Source: CAZCQP01 sp964500895
GTDB taxonomy: Bacteria > Bacillota > Clostridia > Lachnospirales > JAISER01
Length of the DNA stretch: 64,000 bases
Direction of reading: 5' to 3'
Assembly (NCBI GenBank): GCA_964500895.1
Contig: CAZCQP010000010.1
Location: forward strand, 1-64,000
The notes beneath the pieces are model-generated. The model was not told where the DNA came from. It saw only the letters and a list, made by a program, of their open reading frames with translations, and did no database searches. Every line of letters starts with the position of its first letter. The stretch's first letter is position 1. Positions 1 to 8,698 of the stretch are shown here, one piece after another. Made by a program: the position numbers and the translations under genes.

Positions 1-6
1 CATACA

Positions 7-40
7 AAAAGTGCGCAAAGCCATAAGCCTTGCGCACTTT
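7..40 (-). terminator. Terminator of the rpsF-ssb-rpsR operon
   Basis: The inverted repeat AAGTGCGCAAAG / CTTTGCGCACTT type pairs across a short loop and, read on the minus strand, ends in a run of five T. It lies just after the rpsR stop codon, so it is a factor-independent terminator for this operon. Confidence 0.85.
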
Positions 41-47
41 GTTTTTT

Positions 48-278
48 CTATTCTTGTGTAAAAGCAATCAAAGCAACGTGTCTTGCCCGCTTGATGGCCA
101 AGGTCAGCGCCCGTTGGTGCTTGGCGCAGTTGCCAGTGATTCTGCGGGGTAAAATTTTGCCCCGTTCAGAAACAAAGCGTTTCAGCTTTGCCACGTCTTT
201 GTAATCAATCACATTGATTTTATCGGCACAATAGGCGCATACGCGTTTTTTTCTGCGCCCACGCTTTTTTTGAATCAT
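48..278 (-). CDS. rpsR: 30S ribosomal protein S18
   Basis: This 76-residue protein is S18, a primary component of the small-subunit platform that binds 16S rRNA together with S6. The basic N terminus, the CAYC pair near residue 14, a third Cys in GNCAKHQR and the typical HVALIAF C terminus are diagnostic; the Cys residues suggest the zinc-binding (C+) form. It is the last gene of the rpsF-ssb-rpsR operon, the standard bacterial order, and an AGGAGG-like site precedes its ATG. Confidence 0.97.
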   Translation of the reverse strand: MIQKKRGRRKKRVCAYCADKINVIDYKDVAKLKRFVSERGKILPRRITGNCAKHQRALTLAIKRARHVALIAFTQE

Positions 279-305
279 GGGTAAACCTCCTTTAAATGAG
301 TGTGG

Positions 306-761
306 TTAAAAAGGCAAATCGTCGTCGTCCACCGCTTCCGCAATGGCTGAGAAACCATCGTTGGCTTTGGGGGCTGCTGGGGTTTGAGGTGCACCGGCAA
401 AATCTCCGTAACCCTGGTTTTGCACCCGGGACTCAAAAGCAGATTTGCTTTCAGCAAAGTCATGCTCGTCCACAATCACGTCGGTGCTCCACCGTTTCTG
501 TCCCTGCTGGTCATCCCAGCTGCTTACTTGTAAACGGCCAGAAACGGCAATCATCATGCCTTTTTTCAAAAACCGTTCCACAAACTCGCCAGCCTTGCCA
601 AACGCCACGCAGTTAATAAAATCTGCATCCGGCTCCCCGGCTTTTTTAAAACGCCGGTTCACGGCCAAGGTGTAGCGTGCAACCGCCACAGGCTCTGCGC
701 TTTGGGAATAACGGATTTCCGGGTCTTTCGTTAGGCGTCCCATCAAAATGACTTTGTTCAT
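306..761 (-). CDS. ssb: Single-stranded DNA-binding protein
   Basis: This 151-residue protein matches SSB, which coats single-stranded DNA in replication, repair and recombination. It has an N-terminal OB fold starting MNKVILMGRLTKDPE (about residues 1-105), a Gly/Pro/Ala-rich linker, and the acidic C-terminal tip DDDDLPF that docks partners such as PriA and RecJ, both encoded in this window. It sits between rpsF and rpsR, as in most Firmicutes, and an AAGGGGG site precedes the ATG. Confidence 0.97.
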   Translation of the reverse strand: MNKVILMGRLTKDPEIRYSQSAEPVAVARYTLAVNRRFKKAGEPDADFINCVAFGKAGEFVERFLKKGMMIAVSGRLQVSSWDDQQGQKRWSTDVIVDEHDFAESKSAFESRVQNQGYGDFAGAPQTPAAPKANDGFSAIAEAVDDDDLPF

Positions 762-775
762 CTTTGGGTACCCCC

Positions 776-1063
776 TTATGCTTCCTGACGAACGATTAAA
801 TAGCGCAACACGTGCTCCATAATGCGCATACGGCTTTCCATCTCTGCGATGGCTTCGGCGGCCGCTTCAAACGTAATAAAGCTGTAGAAGCCTTCGTTGC
901 ATTTGCTAATTTCATACGCCAGCCGACGCTTGCCCCAATCATCCACCTTTTCAACGGTACCGCCAAAACGGCTGATGATGGCCAGCACTTTTTCAAACTC
1001 CGCCTTTTGTGCTTCTTCATCTAAAGTGGGTCTTAATACAACTGCCATTTCATACTTGTGCAT
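776..1063 (-). CDS. rpsF: 30S ribosomal protein S6
   Basis: The protein is ribosomal protein S6 of the small-subunit platform, which heterodimerises with S18. It has the family features KYEMAVVLRPTLDEE at the start, the WGKRRLAYEI segment near the middle and a VLRYLIV end. I start it at the ATG at 1063, because the GTG at 1072 overlaps the GGAGG ribosome binding site; from the ATG the spacing is 8 bases. It is the first gene of the operon. Confidence 0.96.
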   Translation of the reverse strand: MHKYEMAVVLRPTLDEEAQKAEFEKVLAIISRFGGTVEKVDDWGKRRLAYEISKCNEGFYSFITFEAAAEAIAEMESRMRIMEHVLRYLIVRQEA

Positions 1064-1148
1064 CACACACACCTCCTTCTGGACATAAGGCCCTTATATG
1101 CATAAGAGCAAGGATTGGACGGCCACTGTTTCCAGCGTGACCATACAG
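1064..1148 (-). promoter_or_regulatory. Leader of rpsF, possible S6:S18 autoregulatory RNA
   Basis: About 85 bases of transcribed leader separate the promoter from the ribosome binding site. It can fold around GGTCACGCTG-GAAA-CAGTGGCC. In Firmicutes the S6:S18 complex is known to bind the leader of this operon and repress it, so an autoregulatory element is plausible here, but I did not match the consensus bulge with certainty. Confidence 0.3.
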
Positions 1149-1154
1149 TTTTAC

Positions 1155-1183
1155 ATGTTAGCACAATAAATCATGAAATGCAA
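1155..1183 (-). promoter_or_regulatory. SigA-type promoter of rpsF-ssb-rpsR
   Basis: On the minus strand TTGCAT and TAACAT are separated by exactly 17 bases. The site lies about 90 bases upstream of rpsF and is the only good promoter match before this operon. Confidence 0.6.
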
Positions 1184-1201
1184 CATTTTTTATTAAAAAG
1201 A

Positions 1202-2950
1202 TTAAACTTGCTTTAATTGTTGCACCAGGGCTTCGTCGGGGGTAATCACCGCCGTCTGGTATTTATCGTAAATCACCATACCCGGCTTGGCACCGTTTGG
1301 CTTTTTCACAAACCGTTTGGTGGTGTAGTCCACAGGCACATGGCTGCCGTTTTTACCTTTGCTGTAGTAAGCGGCCAAATTGGCGGCCTCGTTTAAAGTG
1401 CTTTCCGGCACCGTTTGGCCTTCTGCCTTTACAATCACGTGGGCACCGGGAATGTCTTTGGTGTGGAACCACCAGTCGGAATTTTCCGCCACTTTCAAGG
1501 TGAGCTCGTCGTTTTGCCGGTTGTTTTTGCCCACAAACATGTGGAACCCGTCCCCGGAAATGTAGTGCAACGGCTTGGAAGGTTTGGACTTTAAGGCGCT
1601 CTTTTTCTTCCGCTTTTTAATGAAGCCTTGGGCCATCAATTCTTCCCGCAAGTCTTCAATGTCCGCTTCTTCTGTGCATAAAAACAAGGTGGCCAATAGC
1701 CCTTCCAAATAAGTGGTTTCTTCACTATTTTGGGCCATCTGTTCTTTTAGGGCGGCAAAGGTGCGTTTGGCTTTGTTGTACTGCTTAAAATATTTTTGGG
1801 CGTTTTCGGCGGGGGTCAGCTGGGCATCCAAGGGGATGGTGACCATGGGCAGGTTTTCATCGTAAAAGTTTTGGGTGGTGAAAGCCGTCATTCCTTTTTG
1901 CAAGGTGTGCATGTTGGCGGTAATTAGTTCACCCTGCATTTTCCAGGTGTCTCGGTTTTGGATGTCCTTCATGGTTTGAATGTAAACATCCCGCTTTTTG
2001 GCGCACCGTTCCAGGTTTTGGGTGATAAGCTTGCGGATGTCTGCATTTTTTTGGCTGGTGCGCACCAGGGCATCTTTTTCACCGTAATAAAAGTCCAGCA
2101 TTTCCCAGGCAGTTTCAAAGCGTTTTTGTTCAAAGGCGGTAAACATGGGCATGTCCACGCTGGTGAAGCCCATGGGGTTGCCCTTTTCCAGGAGCACCGT
2201 TGGGTGATAATCGTTGGCTTGAATACGAAAAATCAGATGGGCAAAGGCATCACAAAGCCGCCCTTTGTCCTCCCCAGACAAACCGGAAGCATGGTCTTCG
2301 GGGCGCAGTCCGGCGGCATGGCATACGGCACTGGCCAAGAAAGGGCTGATGCCGGTGAAATGCTTGTAAATGGCTTCCTGTGCGGATTGAGGCTTTTCTA
2401 AAGCTTCCATTAAATCCGCGGGGGTGAAATCCAGAGGGTTTATCTTCCCCTGCCCTGGTGGCGGGGTGTAAGCCTTTCCCGGCAGCACTTCCCGCACGGC
2501 GCTTAGGCTATGGGAGATATGCTTCACCGCTTCCAGTACCTTGCCGTTTTCATCCACCAGCATGATGTTGCTGTGCTTGCCCATAATTTCAATGATCAGG
2601 GTTTTCACGCACACATCACCTAAATCATTTAAAGCTTCAATGTGCAGCTGGGCCACACGCTCAAAGCCGGGCTGGGTAATGTCTACAATTTTCCCACCGG
2701 TTAAATGTTTACGCAGCACCATGCAAAACAATGGGGCTTGCATGGGGTTGGCCTTGGTTTGGCTGGTGAAATGCAACCGGGGGTGGGACGGGCTGGCGGT
2801 GAGCATCAGCTTGTAGCTTTCCCCACGGCAGCGCAGGTTTAAAATAACCTCGTCCTTCTCAGGCTGGTAAATTTTATCAACACGCCCACCAAGGGCTTTT
2901 GTTTTCAGTTCGTGTACAATATGGGACAAAACAACGCCGTCCAGCGCCAT
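1202..2950 (-). CDS. rqcH: NFACT family protein, Rqc2 homologue RqcH
   Basis: This 582-residue protein belongs to the RqcH/FbpA (NFACT) family, which binds stalled 50S subunits and adds alanine tails in ribosome-associated quality control. An NFACT-N domain is followed by a long helical middle and the C-terminal NFACT-R/DUF814 domain (YISGDGFHMFVGKN to the end, about residues 440-560). The conserved Asp-Arg pair of the family appears as Glu97-Arg98. The ATG at 2950 is preferred over an upstream in-frame TTG because of the GAAGGGA site. Older annotations call it a fibronectin-binding protein. Confidence 0.9.
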   Translation of the reverse strand: MALDGVVLSHIVHELKTKALGGRVDKIYQPEKDEVILNLRCRGESYKLMLTASPSHPRLHFTSQTKANPMQAPLFCMVLRKHLTGGKIVDITQPGFERVAQLHIEALNDLGDVCVKTLIIEIMGKHSNIMLVDENGKVLEAVKHISHSLSAVREVLPGKAYTPPPGQGKINPLDFTPADLMEALEKPQSAQEAIYKHFTGISPFLASAVCHAAGLRPEDHASGLSGEDKGRLCDAFAHLIFRIQANDYHPTVLLEKGNPMGFTSVDMPMFTAFEQKRFETAWEMLDFYYGEKDALVRTSQKNADIRKLITQNLERCAKKRDVYIQTMKDIQNRDTWKMQGELITANMHTLQKGMTAFTTQNFYDENLPMVTIPLDAQLTPAENAQKYFKQYNKAKRTFAALKEQMAQNSEETTYLEGLLATLFLCTEEADIEDLREELMAQGFIKKRKKKSALKSKPSKPLHYISGDGFHMFVGKNNRQNDELTLKVAENSDWWFHTKDIPGAHVIVKAEGQTVPESTLNEAANLAAYYSKGKNGSHVPVDYTTKRFVKKPNGAKPGMVIYDKYQTAVITPDEALVQQLKQV

Positions 2951-2993
2951 GGTTTTCAACTTCCCTTCTTTAAACAGAGCAATTGCCTATGAA

Positions 2994-3073
2994 GGCAAAC
3001 CTTGTTTGCCCAAATATAAATTGTTTATAAATTTCTTGCTGCATACGGACGAACACAGTTCGCCCCTACATTA
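2994..3073. repeat. Two short palindromes, one REP-like
   Basis: GGCAAAC-CTT-GTTTGCC lies at 2994-3010, and the sequence around 3043-3073 contains CGAAC-ACA-GTTCG followed by GCCCCTACA. The second resembles extragenic palindromes that recur in many clostridial genomes. No gene is seen here. The stretch lies in the divergent region between rqcH and yicC. Confidence 0.4.
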
Positions 3074-3178
3074 TTCATAGTGCCTATTGTTGGTTTAAGA
3101 GGCAAATATATCCCTTCAGCTTCTCACCACAAACACATGAAAATAATTTTTTATTTTTAGCGTCGCAGACTATAATCA

Positions 3179-3321
3179 ATTTGGCGGAATTTACTTCCGT
3201 CAAATTGCAGGGCATGAAAAGTTTCCTTTGGGAACTTTTCATGCCTTCCTACCGACAACTCGATGAAATGCACTTTCAGTGCATTTCATCGACACGGCAA
3301 ACGCTTCATGCGTTGCCGTGT
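3179..3321. repeat. Cluster of four consecutive stem-loops
   Basis: Four inverted repeats stand almost back to back: 3179-3205 (11-base arms, imperfect), 3211-3245 (16-base arms, nearly perfect), 3261-3291 (14-base arms, perfect, loop TTC) and 3292-3321 (12-base arms, one bulge). None carries a T-run, and the flanking genes diverge, so they are not simple terminators. They could be a structured small RNA or an extragenic repeat unit. No open reading frame is convincing. Confidence 0.6.
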
Positions 3322-3339
3322 TCAACTTCTTGCTTTGTA

Positions 3340-3368
3340 TTGACTGTGCCAGCCACTTCATATATAAT
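3340..3368 (+). promoter_or_regulatory. SigA-type promoter of the yicC operon
   Basis: TTGACT and TATAAT are separated by 17 bases, close to consensus. A short hairpin (GGAAAAAGT...ACTTTTTC, about 3378-3406) lies in the leader before yicC. This promoter probably drives the long downstream housekeeping run. Confidence 0.8.
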
Positions 3369-3460
3369 AGAATGTGCGGAAAAAGTCATTTCTTCACTTT
3401 TTCGGTCTAGTCTTATTATAACACAATCGGGAAAATATTACAAACCAAAGGGGAGCGGGG

Positions 3461-4354
3461 ATGTCTATGCCCAGAAGTATGACAGGTTACGGCCGGGGGA
3501 TGGTTTTGCGCCACGACCGTAAAATTCAGGTGGAAATGAAGTCGGTCAACCACCGGTACAACGACATCACCATTAAAATGCCCCGTATGCTGGGAAGCTT
3601 TGAGGAGCCGTTGCGCAAGCAACTTTCCAGGCTTATTGCTCGGGGAAAGGTGGATGTTTACGTCTCTATGGAGAGTTTTTCCAAAGATGATGTAAGCATT
3701 CAAATAAACGTTCCCTTGGCCGCCGGGTATTTAGAAGCCCTGGCTGGGTTGAAGGACATGTTTGCCTTGCCCGATTCCCCCACCCTGGCCATGGTGGCCC
3801 AGTACCCAGACGTGCTTAAAGCAGAAAAAAAAGAAGCGGCAGAGGAAACTTTGGCACAAATATGGGAAACCTTAACAGAAGCGGCAGATGTTGCCCTTGC
3901 ACAGTTTATGCAAATGCGTGAAGCGGAAGGCAACGCTTTGGTTGCAGACATTTTGGGTAAACAAAAAGAGATGCAGGGCATTATGAATGCCATGAAAACA
4001 CGCCAGCCCGCAGTGGCGGCAGAGTATGAAAAAAGGCTGCGCACCCGTATGGAAGAGCTTTTGGCTTCTGCTACGGTAGACGAAAACCGGCTGTTGGCCG
4101 AAGTGGCCGTTTTTGCCGAACGCAGCGCCATAGATGAAGAAATTACCCGTTTTGAAAGCCATTTAGTACAACTGGAACAAATTTTACAGCAGGAAGGCGC
4201 ATTAGGACGTAAGCTGGACTTTTTAGTGCAGGAAATGAACAGAGAAGCCAACACCATCGGCTCTAAAGCCAACGACTTGGAATTAACCAAAGCAGTGGTG
4301 GAATTAAAGTGCCTGGTTGAAAAAGTGCGTGAACAAGTACAGAATATTGAATAG
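3461..4354 (+). CDS. yicC: YicC/YloC family endoribonuclease
   Basis: This 297-residue protein has the family signature RSMTGYGRG at its N terminus and the C-terminal block LDFLVQEMNREANTIGSKA. YicC-like proteins are reported to be endoribonucleases involved in RNA turnover. In Firmicutes the gene stands directly before remA-gmk-rpoZ, as here. A purine-rich GGGGAGCGGGG site precedes the ATG. Confidence 0.93.
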   Translation: MSMPRSMTGYGRGMVLRHDRKIQVEMKSVNHRYNDITIKMPRMLGSFEEPLRKQLSRLIARGKVDVYVSMESFSKDDVSIQINVPLAAGYLEALAGLKDMFALPDSPTLAMVAQYPDVLKAEKKEAAEETLAQIWETLTEAADVALAQFMQMREAEGNALVADILGKQKEMQGIMNAMKTRQPAVAAEYEKRLRTRMEELLASATVDENRLLAEVAVFAERSAIDEEITRFESHLVQLEQILQQEGALGRKLDFLVQEMNREANTIGSKANDLELTKAVVELKCLVEKVREQVQNIE

Positions 4355-4408
4355 GCTTTTGGGCTGAAACCGGCCGGAAGTTTATGGATTGCAAAGGATG
4401 AATGGCAT

Positions 4409-4669
4409 ATGAATTTGCCAATTGTAAACATTGGTTTTGGCAATATGGTTTTTGCCCAGCGCATGGTGGCCGTTGTTAGCCCAGAGGCTGCCCCCATCAA
4501 GCGTATGATTCAAGAGGCAAGAGCCAATTCCACCTTGGTAGACGCCACCTGCGGGCGGCGCACCCGGGCAGTGATTGTTACAGACAGCGGCCACATCATC
4601 TTGTCGGCGTTACAGCCAGAGACGGTGGCGGGCCGGGTGGCTGCCAAAGACGAGCCGGAAGACAGTTAG
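4409..4669 (+). CDS. remA: RemA family DNA-binding protein (DUF370)
   Basis: The 86-residue protein begins LPIVNIGFGNMVFAQRMVAVVSP and contains ARANSTLVDATCGRRTRAVIVTDSGHIILSAL in two adjoining blocks, the hallmark of RemA/DUF370. In Bacillus subtilis RemA is a DNA-binding regulator of matrix and osmoprotection genes. Its place between yicC and gmk is the conserved location. It has a slightly longer acidic C-terminal tail. Confidence 0.92.
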   Translation: MNLPIVNIGFGNMVFAQRMVAVVSPEAAPIKRMIQEARANSTLVDATCGRRTRAVIVTDSGHIILSALQPETVAGRVAAKDEPEDS

Positions 4670-4742
4670 CCCTTATGGTTGCTTACATACGAACCGTTAT
4701 GCAACAACCAGCTGTTTATTACGATGAAAGAAGGGCAACAAT

Positions 4743-5360
4743 GTGAATAACCCCGGCATGTTAATGATTATTTCAGGTCCCTCGGGCTCCGGCAAAGGCA
4801 CGGTAGTCAAGCGGCTGAACCCAGACAAAGACTACGCCTTGTCCATTTCCGTTACCACCCGTAAACAGCGGGAAGGAGAATTGGACGGCCGTGACTACTT
4901 CTTCACCACCGTGAAAGAATTTGAATATATGCGTAACCAAAACTTACTTTTAGAGCACGCCGTCTTTTGTGGCAACTATTACGGCACACCCGTGTCTTAT
5001 GTGAACGACCAGATTGCTCTGGGCAAAACCGTGGTGCTGGAAATTGAAGTAAACGGTGCCCTGCAAGTGAAGGCGTGTTTTCCAGAAGCCGTGCTTATAT
5101 TCCTCATTCCGCCGTCTATGGATGAATTGTCCCGGCGGCTTACAAACCGCAACACCGAAAGCAAAGAAACCATTGAAGACCGGCTGTATCGTGCCCGGGA
5201 AGAAATTCAGCTTATTGAACAGTACGACTATCTGGTCATAAACGATAAGGTAGAAAACGCCGTGAAAGCCATCGACACCATTGTGGATGCAGAACGGTGC
5301 AAGCCCAGCCGTTTGGCCCACACCATCAAGATTTTCAGAGGAGAGGAAACTTCATGTTAA
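4743..5360 (+). CDS. gmk: Guanylate kinase
   Basis: Guanylate kinase phosphorylates GMP to GDP with ATP. The 205-residue protein has the P-loop SGPSGSGKGT (residues 11-20), the GMP-binding SVTTRKQREGE region and the lid region RLYRAREE. The start is GTG at 4743, after AAGAAGGGC; the overlapping ATG at 4741 runs straight into a stop. The gene ends inside the start region of rpoZ, a 7-base overlap that suggests translational coupling. Confidence 0.96.
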   Translation: MNNPGMLMIISGPSGSGKGTVVKRLNPDKDYALSISVTTRKQREGELDGRDYFFTTVKEFEYMRNQNLLLEHAVFCGNYYGTPVSYVNDQIALGKTVVLEIEVNGALQVKACFPEAVLIFLIPPSMDELSRRLTNRNTESKETIEDRLYRAREEIQLIEQYDYLVINDKVENAVKAIDTIVDAERCKPSRLAHTIKIFRGEETSC

Positions 5361-5656
5361 GACCGTCCTATTCGGAACTGATAGATGTTTTAAACAAAGA
5401 TAAAGATGTAGACAACAAAGTGGCCAGCCGCTACACCATCGTCATTGCTGCTGCCAAAAGAGCCAGACAACTGGTGGGCGGGGACGCCCCCCTGGTGGAC
5501 ACCCCATCAGACAAAGCCGTGTCTGTGGCTGTTACAGAAATGGCCCAAAGCAAAGTACACATTTATGTGCCCAAAGAAACCGAAGAAACCAAGGCCAACG
5601 CCGATGCACCTGTCCACACCGAATACTTAAACCACGAAGATTTAGGGTTCCAATAA
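5354..5656 (+). CDS. rpoZ: RNA polymerase omega subunit
   Basis: This 100-residue protein begins MLRPSYSELIDVLN and contains SRYTIVIAAAKRARQLVGG, the omega motif that helps assemble beta-prime. The ATG at 5354 follows an AGAGGAG site and overlaps the gmk stop. The tail after about residue 65 is longer and more hydrophilic than in many omegas. In many Firmicutes coaBC follows; here priA follows directly. Confidence 0.92.
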   Translation: MLRPSYSELIDVLNKDKDVDNKVASRYTIVIAAAKRARQLVGGDAPLVDTPSDKAVSVAVTEMAQSKVHIYVPKETEETKANADAPVHTEYLNHEDLGFQ

Positions 5657-5669
5657 ACAGGCCTTTATA

Positions 5670-8141
5670 ATGGAAGAACATGTGAACCCCCCCAGTGCTG
5701 CGCAAGTAGTAGTCTCCATAGACCACAAAGACGTAGACAAAGCTTTTCATTACCACATACCGCCCCTTTTACAGCCCCGCATCCGTTTAGGCCAAAGCGT
5801 CACCGTGCCTTTCGGGCGGGGCAACAAGCCTTGTGAGGGTTTTGTAGTGGGCTTTGACCAAGGCAACATGCCGGAGGATTTGACCCCGGAACAGCTCAAG
5901 CCCATTTTATCTATTAATGAAGCAACCCCTTTTTTCAGCCCGGCCATGCTGGAACTGGCCGGGTGGATGCAACAAAAGTATTACACCACCTTGTACGCTT
6001 GCCTGAAATGCATGTGCCCTACTGGGCTGCAATTTAAAAGTGACGTGGTGGTGCGGCTACTACCTGTGGAAGCAAAATTGCCCCGCCTTGGCGGCCGCCA
6101 ACAAGACATACTGGCGTTATTAAAAGCCAGCCATGGTTTCTATTTGCAAAGTGAGCTGGAAAACACCCTAGGCCCCCCACTTGGAGCTGCTTTAAAAGGG
6201 CTGGCGGCAAAAGGGCTGGTTAGCCTGGAGGATGTGTCTGCTTTTAAGGACTTAACGTTAAAGGTGCAGTTTGTGTCTTTGGCGGCCCCACAAGAAGATG
6301 TGGAAAAATCATTGCTCATGCTTGCCCAGCAGCCCAAAACCCAAAGCCAGGCCAAGGTACTGGCCGCTCTTTTGGAACAAGAATCCATTGCCGTTAGCGA
6401 TTTGCGGCGGATGCTTAACATTTCCGTTTCACCGGTGAAAAGCCTGGAAAAGCGTGGGTTGGTGGCCATTGAAACCGTTGAAGTCACCCGCAACACCGTC
6501 TTTCACCAAGAAGCTTTCACCCCGCCCCCGGTGCTTACCACCGCCCAGCAACAGGCGGTGGATTTTATCACCCGCCAAACAGATAACAAGCCGGTGCTGC
6601 TTCACGGGGTTACTGGCAGCGGCAAAACCGAAGTGTACATGCACCTTATTGAACAAGCGGTGGCTCAAGGCAAGCAAGCCATTATGCTGGTGCCGGAAAT
6701 TTCCTTAACCCCCCAAACAGTGGGGGTGTTTGTGAACCGTTTTGGCAGCAAAGTTTCCGTCACCCACTCTCGGTTAACGTTGGGGGAACGGTTCGACCAA
6801 TGGAAAAAAGCACGGGACGGCCAAACGTCCATCATGATTGGCCCCCGCTCCGCCTTGTTCACCCCCTTTAACAACCTGGGCATCATCATCATAGATGAGG
6901 AACACGAAAAAACGTATCAATCGGAAACCACCCCCAAATACCACGCCAAAGACGTGGCCATCATGCGGGGGCAGCTGGAAGGGGCCAAAGTGGTGCTGGG
7001 TTCTGCCACCCCCAGCGTGGAAACTTATTACCAAGCACAGGAAGGCCAGCTGCATTTGGTGGCCTTAACCCAGCGGATTAACCGCACCTTGCCGGAAATT
7101 CTGGTTGTGGACATGCGCAACGAACTGGCAGAAGGCAACACCTCTATGTTCAGCAATGGTCTGCACCAGGCCATGGAAGAAAATTTAGCCAACGGCCAGC
7201 AAACCATTTTGTTTCTAAACCGACGGGGGTTTTCCACCTTTGTGTCTTGCCGGAAATGCGGCTATGTGATGACCTGTGACCGTTGCAATGTGAACCATAC
7301 ATATCACTTGCCCACAAACCAGCTCATTTGCCACTATTGCGGCAAAAAAGAAGCAAACCCCAAAAATTGCCCCCAATGCGGTTCCCATTATATTAAATAT
7401 TTTGGGGTTGGAACGCAAAAGATAGAAGATGAAGTGAAACGGCTTTTTCCCCAGGCTTCCGTGCTGCGGATGGACATGGACACCACCGCCGGCAAACACA
7501 TGCACGCCAGCATTTTGAACCGTTTTAAAAACGGGGATGCCCAAATCCTTATCGGTACCCAAATGATTGCCAAAGGGCTGGACTTTCCCCAGGTGACGTT
7601 GGTGGGCATTGTGGCGGCAGACTTGTCTTTAAACAACGGGGACTTCCGGGCAGGGGAAACCACTTTTCAGCTTTTAACCCAGGTTTCCGGCCGGGCCGGA
7701 CGTTCCAGCTTGCCGGGGCGAGTGTTCATTCAAACCTACAACCCGGAGCATTACAGCATTGTTTTTGCCAAAGAACATGATTATGGCCAGTTTTACACCC
7801 ACGAGCTGGCTTTGCGCCAACAGCTGTCCTACCCGCCCTTTGCCCATGTGTTTTCGGTGCTGGTCACCGGTGAGGACGAAAAGCGCATCATCATGACCTT
7901 GTTCCGGCTTTTAGACATTATGAAACATTATAACCGCAAAGGGCTCTTTGAAATGCTGGGGCCATCCCCCGCCGCCATTTCTAAAATAAAGAAGAAATAC
8001 CGTTGGAAACTTCTGGTGAAATGCCCAGAAGAAGAGCGGCTTAAAAATTTTGTACTTTACTGTGTAGATAAATTAAAAGCATCCGGCGATGTTTCCGGCA
8101 TGGGGTTTAACTTAACGCTAAACCCGGCTTTGCTAGTGTAA
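5670..8141 (+). CDS. priA: Primosomal protein N', replication restart helicase
   Basis: PriA loads the replisome at stalled forks as a 3'-to-5' helicase. The 823-residue protein has an N-terminal DNA-binding domain, Walker A GVTGSGKT (residues 313-320), DEEH (409-412), and a zinc-binding region with CRKCG, CDRC, CHYCG and CPQCG pairs (about 525-570), then the C-terminal helicase lobe with the GRAGR motif. It starts 13 bases after rpoZ with a weak ribosome site, so translation may be coupled; a GTG at 5682 is an alternative start. Confidence 0.96.
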   Translation: MEEHVNPPSAAQVVVSIDHKDVDKAFHYHIPPLLQPRIRLGQSVTVPFGRGNKPCEGFVVGFDQGNMPEDLTPEQLKPILSINEATPFFSPAMLELAGWMQQKYYTTLYACLKCMCPTGLQFKSDVVVRLLPVEAKLPRLGGRQQDILALLKASHGFYLQSELENTLGPPLGAALKGLAAKGLVSLEDVSAFKDLTLKVQFVSLAAPQEDVEKSLLMLAQQPKTQSQAKVLAALLEQESIAVSDLRRMLNISVSPVKSLEKRGLVAIETVEVTRNTVFHQEAFTPPPVLTTAQQQAVDFITRQTDNKPVLLHGVTGSGKTEVYMHLIEQAVAQGKQAIMLVPEISLTPQTVGVFVNRFGSKVSVTHSRLTLGERFDQWKKARDGQTSIMIGPRSALFTPFNNLGIIIIDEEHEKTYQSETTPKYHAKDVAIMRGQLEGAKVVLGSATPSVETYYQAQEGQLHLVALTQRINRTLPEILVVDMRNELAEGNTSMFSNGLHQAMEENLANGQQTILFLNRRGFSTFVSCRKCGYVMTCDRCNVNHTYHLPTNQLICHYCGKKEANPKNCPQCGSHYIKYFGVGTQKIEDEVKRLFPQASVLRMDMDTTAGKHMHASILNRFKNGDAQILIGTQMIAKGLDFPQVTLVGIVAADLSLNNGDFRAGETTFQLLTQVSGRAGRSSLPGRVFIQTYNPEHYSIVFAKEHDYGQFYTHELALRQQLSYPPFAHVFSVLVTGEDEKRIIMTLFRLLDIMKHYNRKGLFEMLGPSPAAISKIKKKYRWKLLVKCPEEERLKNFVLYCVDKLKASGDVSGMGFNLTLNPALLV

Positions 8142-8176
8142 CCATTGCCTGGCGATGCTTTGAAAGGACGATTTTT

Positions 8177-8698
8177 GTGGCCATTAGAACCGTTCGCCTG
8201 GAAGGCGATGAGCTGTTACGCAAAGTTTCAAAAGATGTCACCAACATCACCCCCCATGTGGTGACGGTGCTGGAAGACATGGCAGACACCATGTACGCCA
8301 GCAACGGGGTGGGCCTGGCTGCTCCTCAAGTGGGTATTTTAAAGCGTATGGTGGTTATTGATGTGGGTGAAGAGCCCGGGGAAGACCTGATAGAGCTGAT
8401 TAACCCCCGCATCATCGAATGCTCCGGCACGCAAACCAAAGCCGAGGGCTGTCTGTCCATCCCCGGAAAATCCGCCCCTGTGCCCCGCCCCACCTATGTG
8501 AAGGTGGAAGCCTTAAACCGTTTTGGGGAAAGCTTTGTGCTGGAAGGCACAGACCTTTTAGCCGTGGCCATTTGCCACGAAATTGACCACCTGGACGGCA
8601 TTTTGTACGTAGACAAAGCGGTGGAAGCCCCTAAAGACATTGAAGATGAGGAATACGAAGACCTAGAAGAAGATTTTGAGGGGGAGGAAGCCCTGTGA
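8177..8698 (+). CDS. def: Peptide deformylase
   Basis: Deformylase removes the formyl group from nascent N termini using a metal ion. The three family motifs are present: GVGLAAPQVG (residues 44-53), EGCLSIP (90-96, metal ligand Cys92) and HEIDHLDG (134-141). The start is GTG at 8177 after AAAGGA. The acidic C-terminal tail is longer than the E. coli enzyme. The gene overlaps fmt by four bases, and the two enzymes act at opposite ends of the formylation cycle. Confidence 0.96.
   Translation: MAIRTVRLEGDELLRKVSKDVTNITPHVVTVLEDMADTMYASNGVGLAAPQVGILKRMVVIDVGEEPGEDLIELINPRIIECSGTQTKAEGCLSIPGKSAPVPRPTYVKVEALNRFGESFVLEGTDLLAVAICHEIDHLDGILYVDKAVEAPKDIEDEEYEDLEEDFEGEEAL

Noticed and set aside
1958..2401. 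A 147-residue plus-strand frame inside rqcH
   Set aside because: It is antisense to a conserved domain and shows no family features.
3700..4500. A 266-residue minus-strand frame over yicC
   Set aside because: It is antisense to a clearly conserved gene and has no ribosome binding site.
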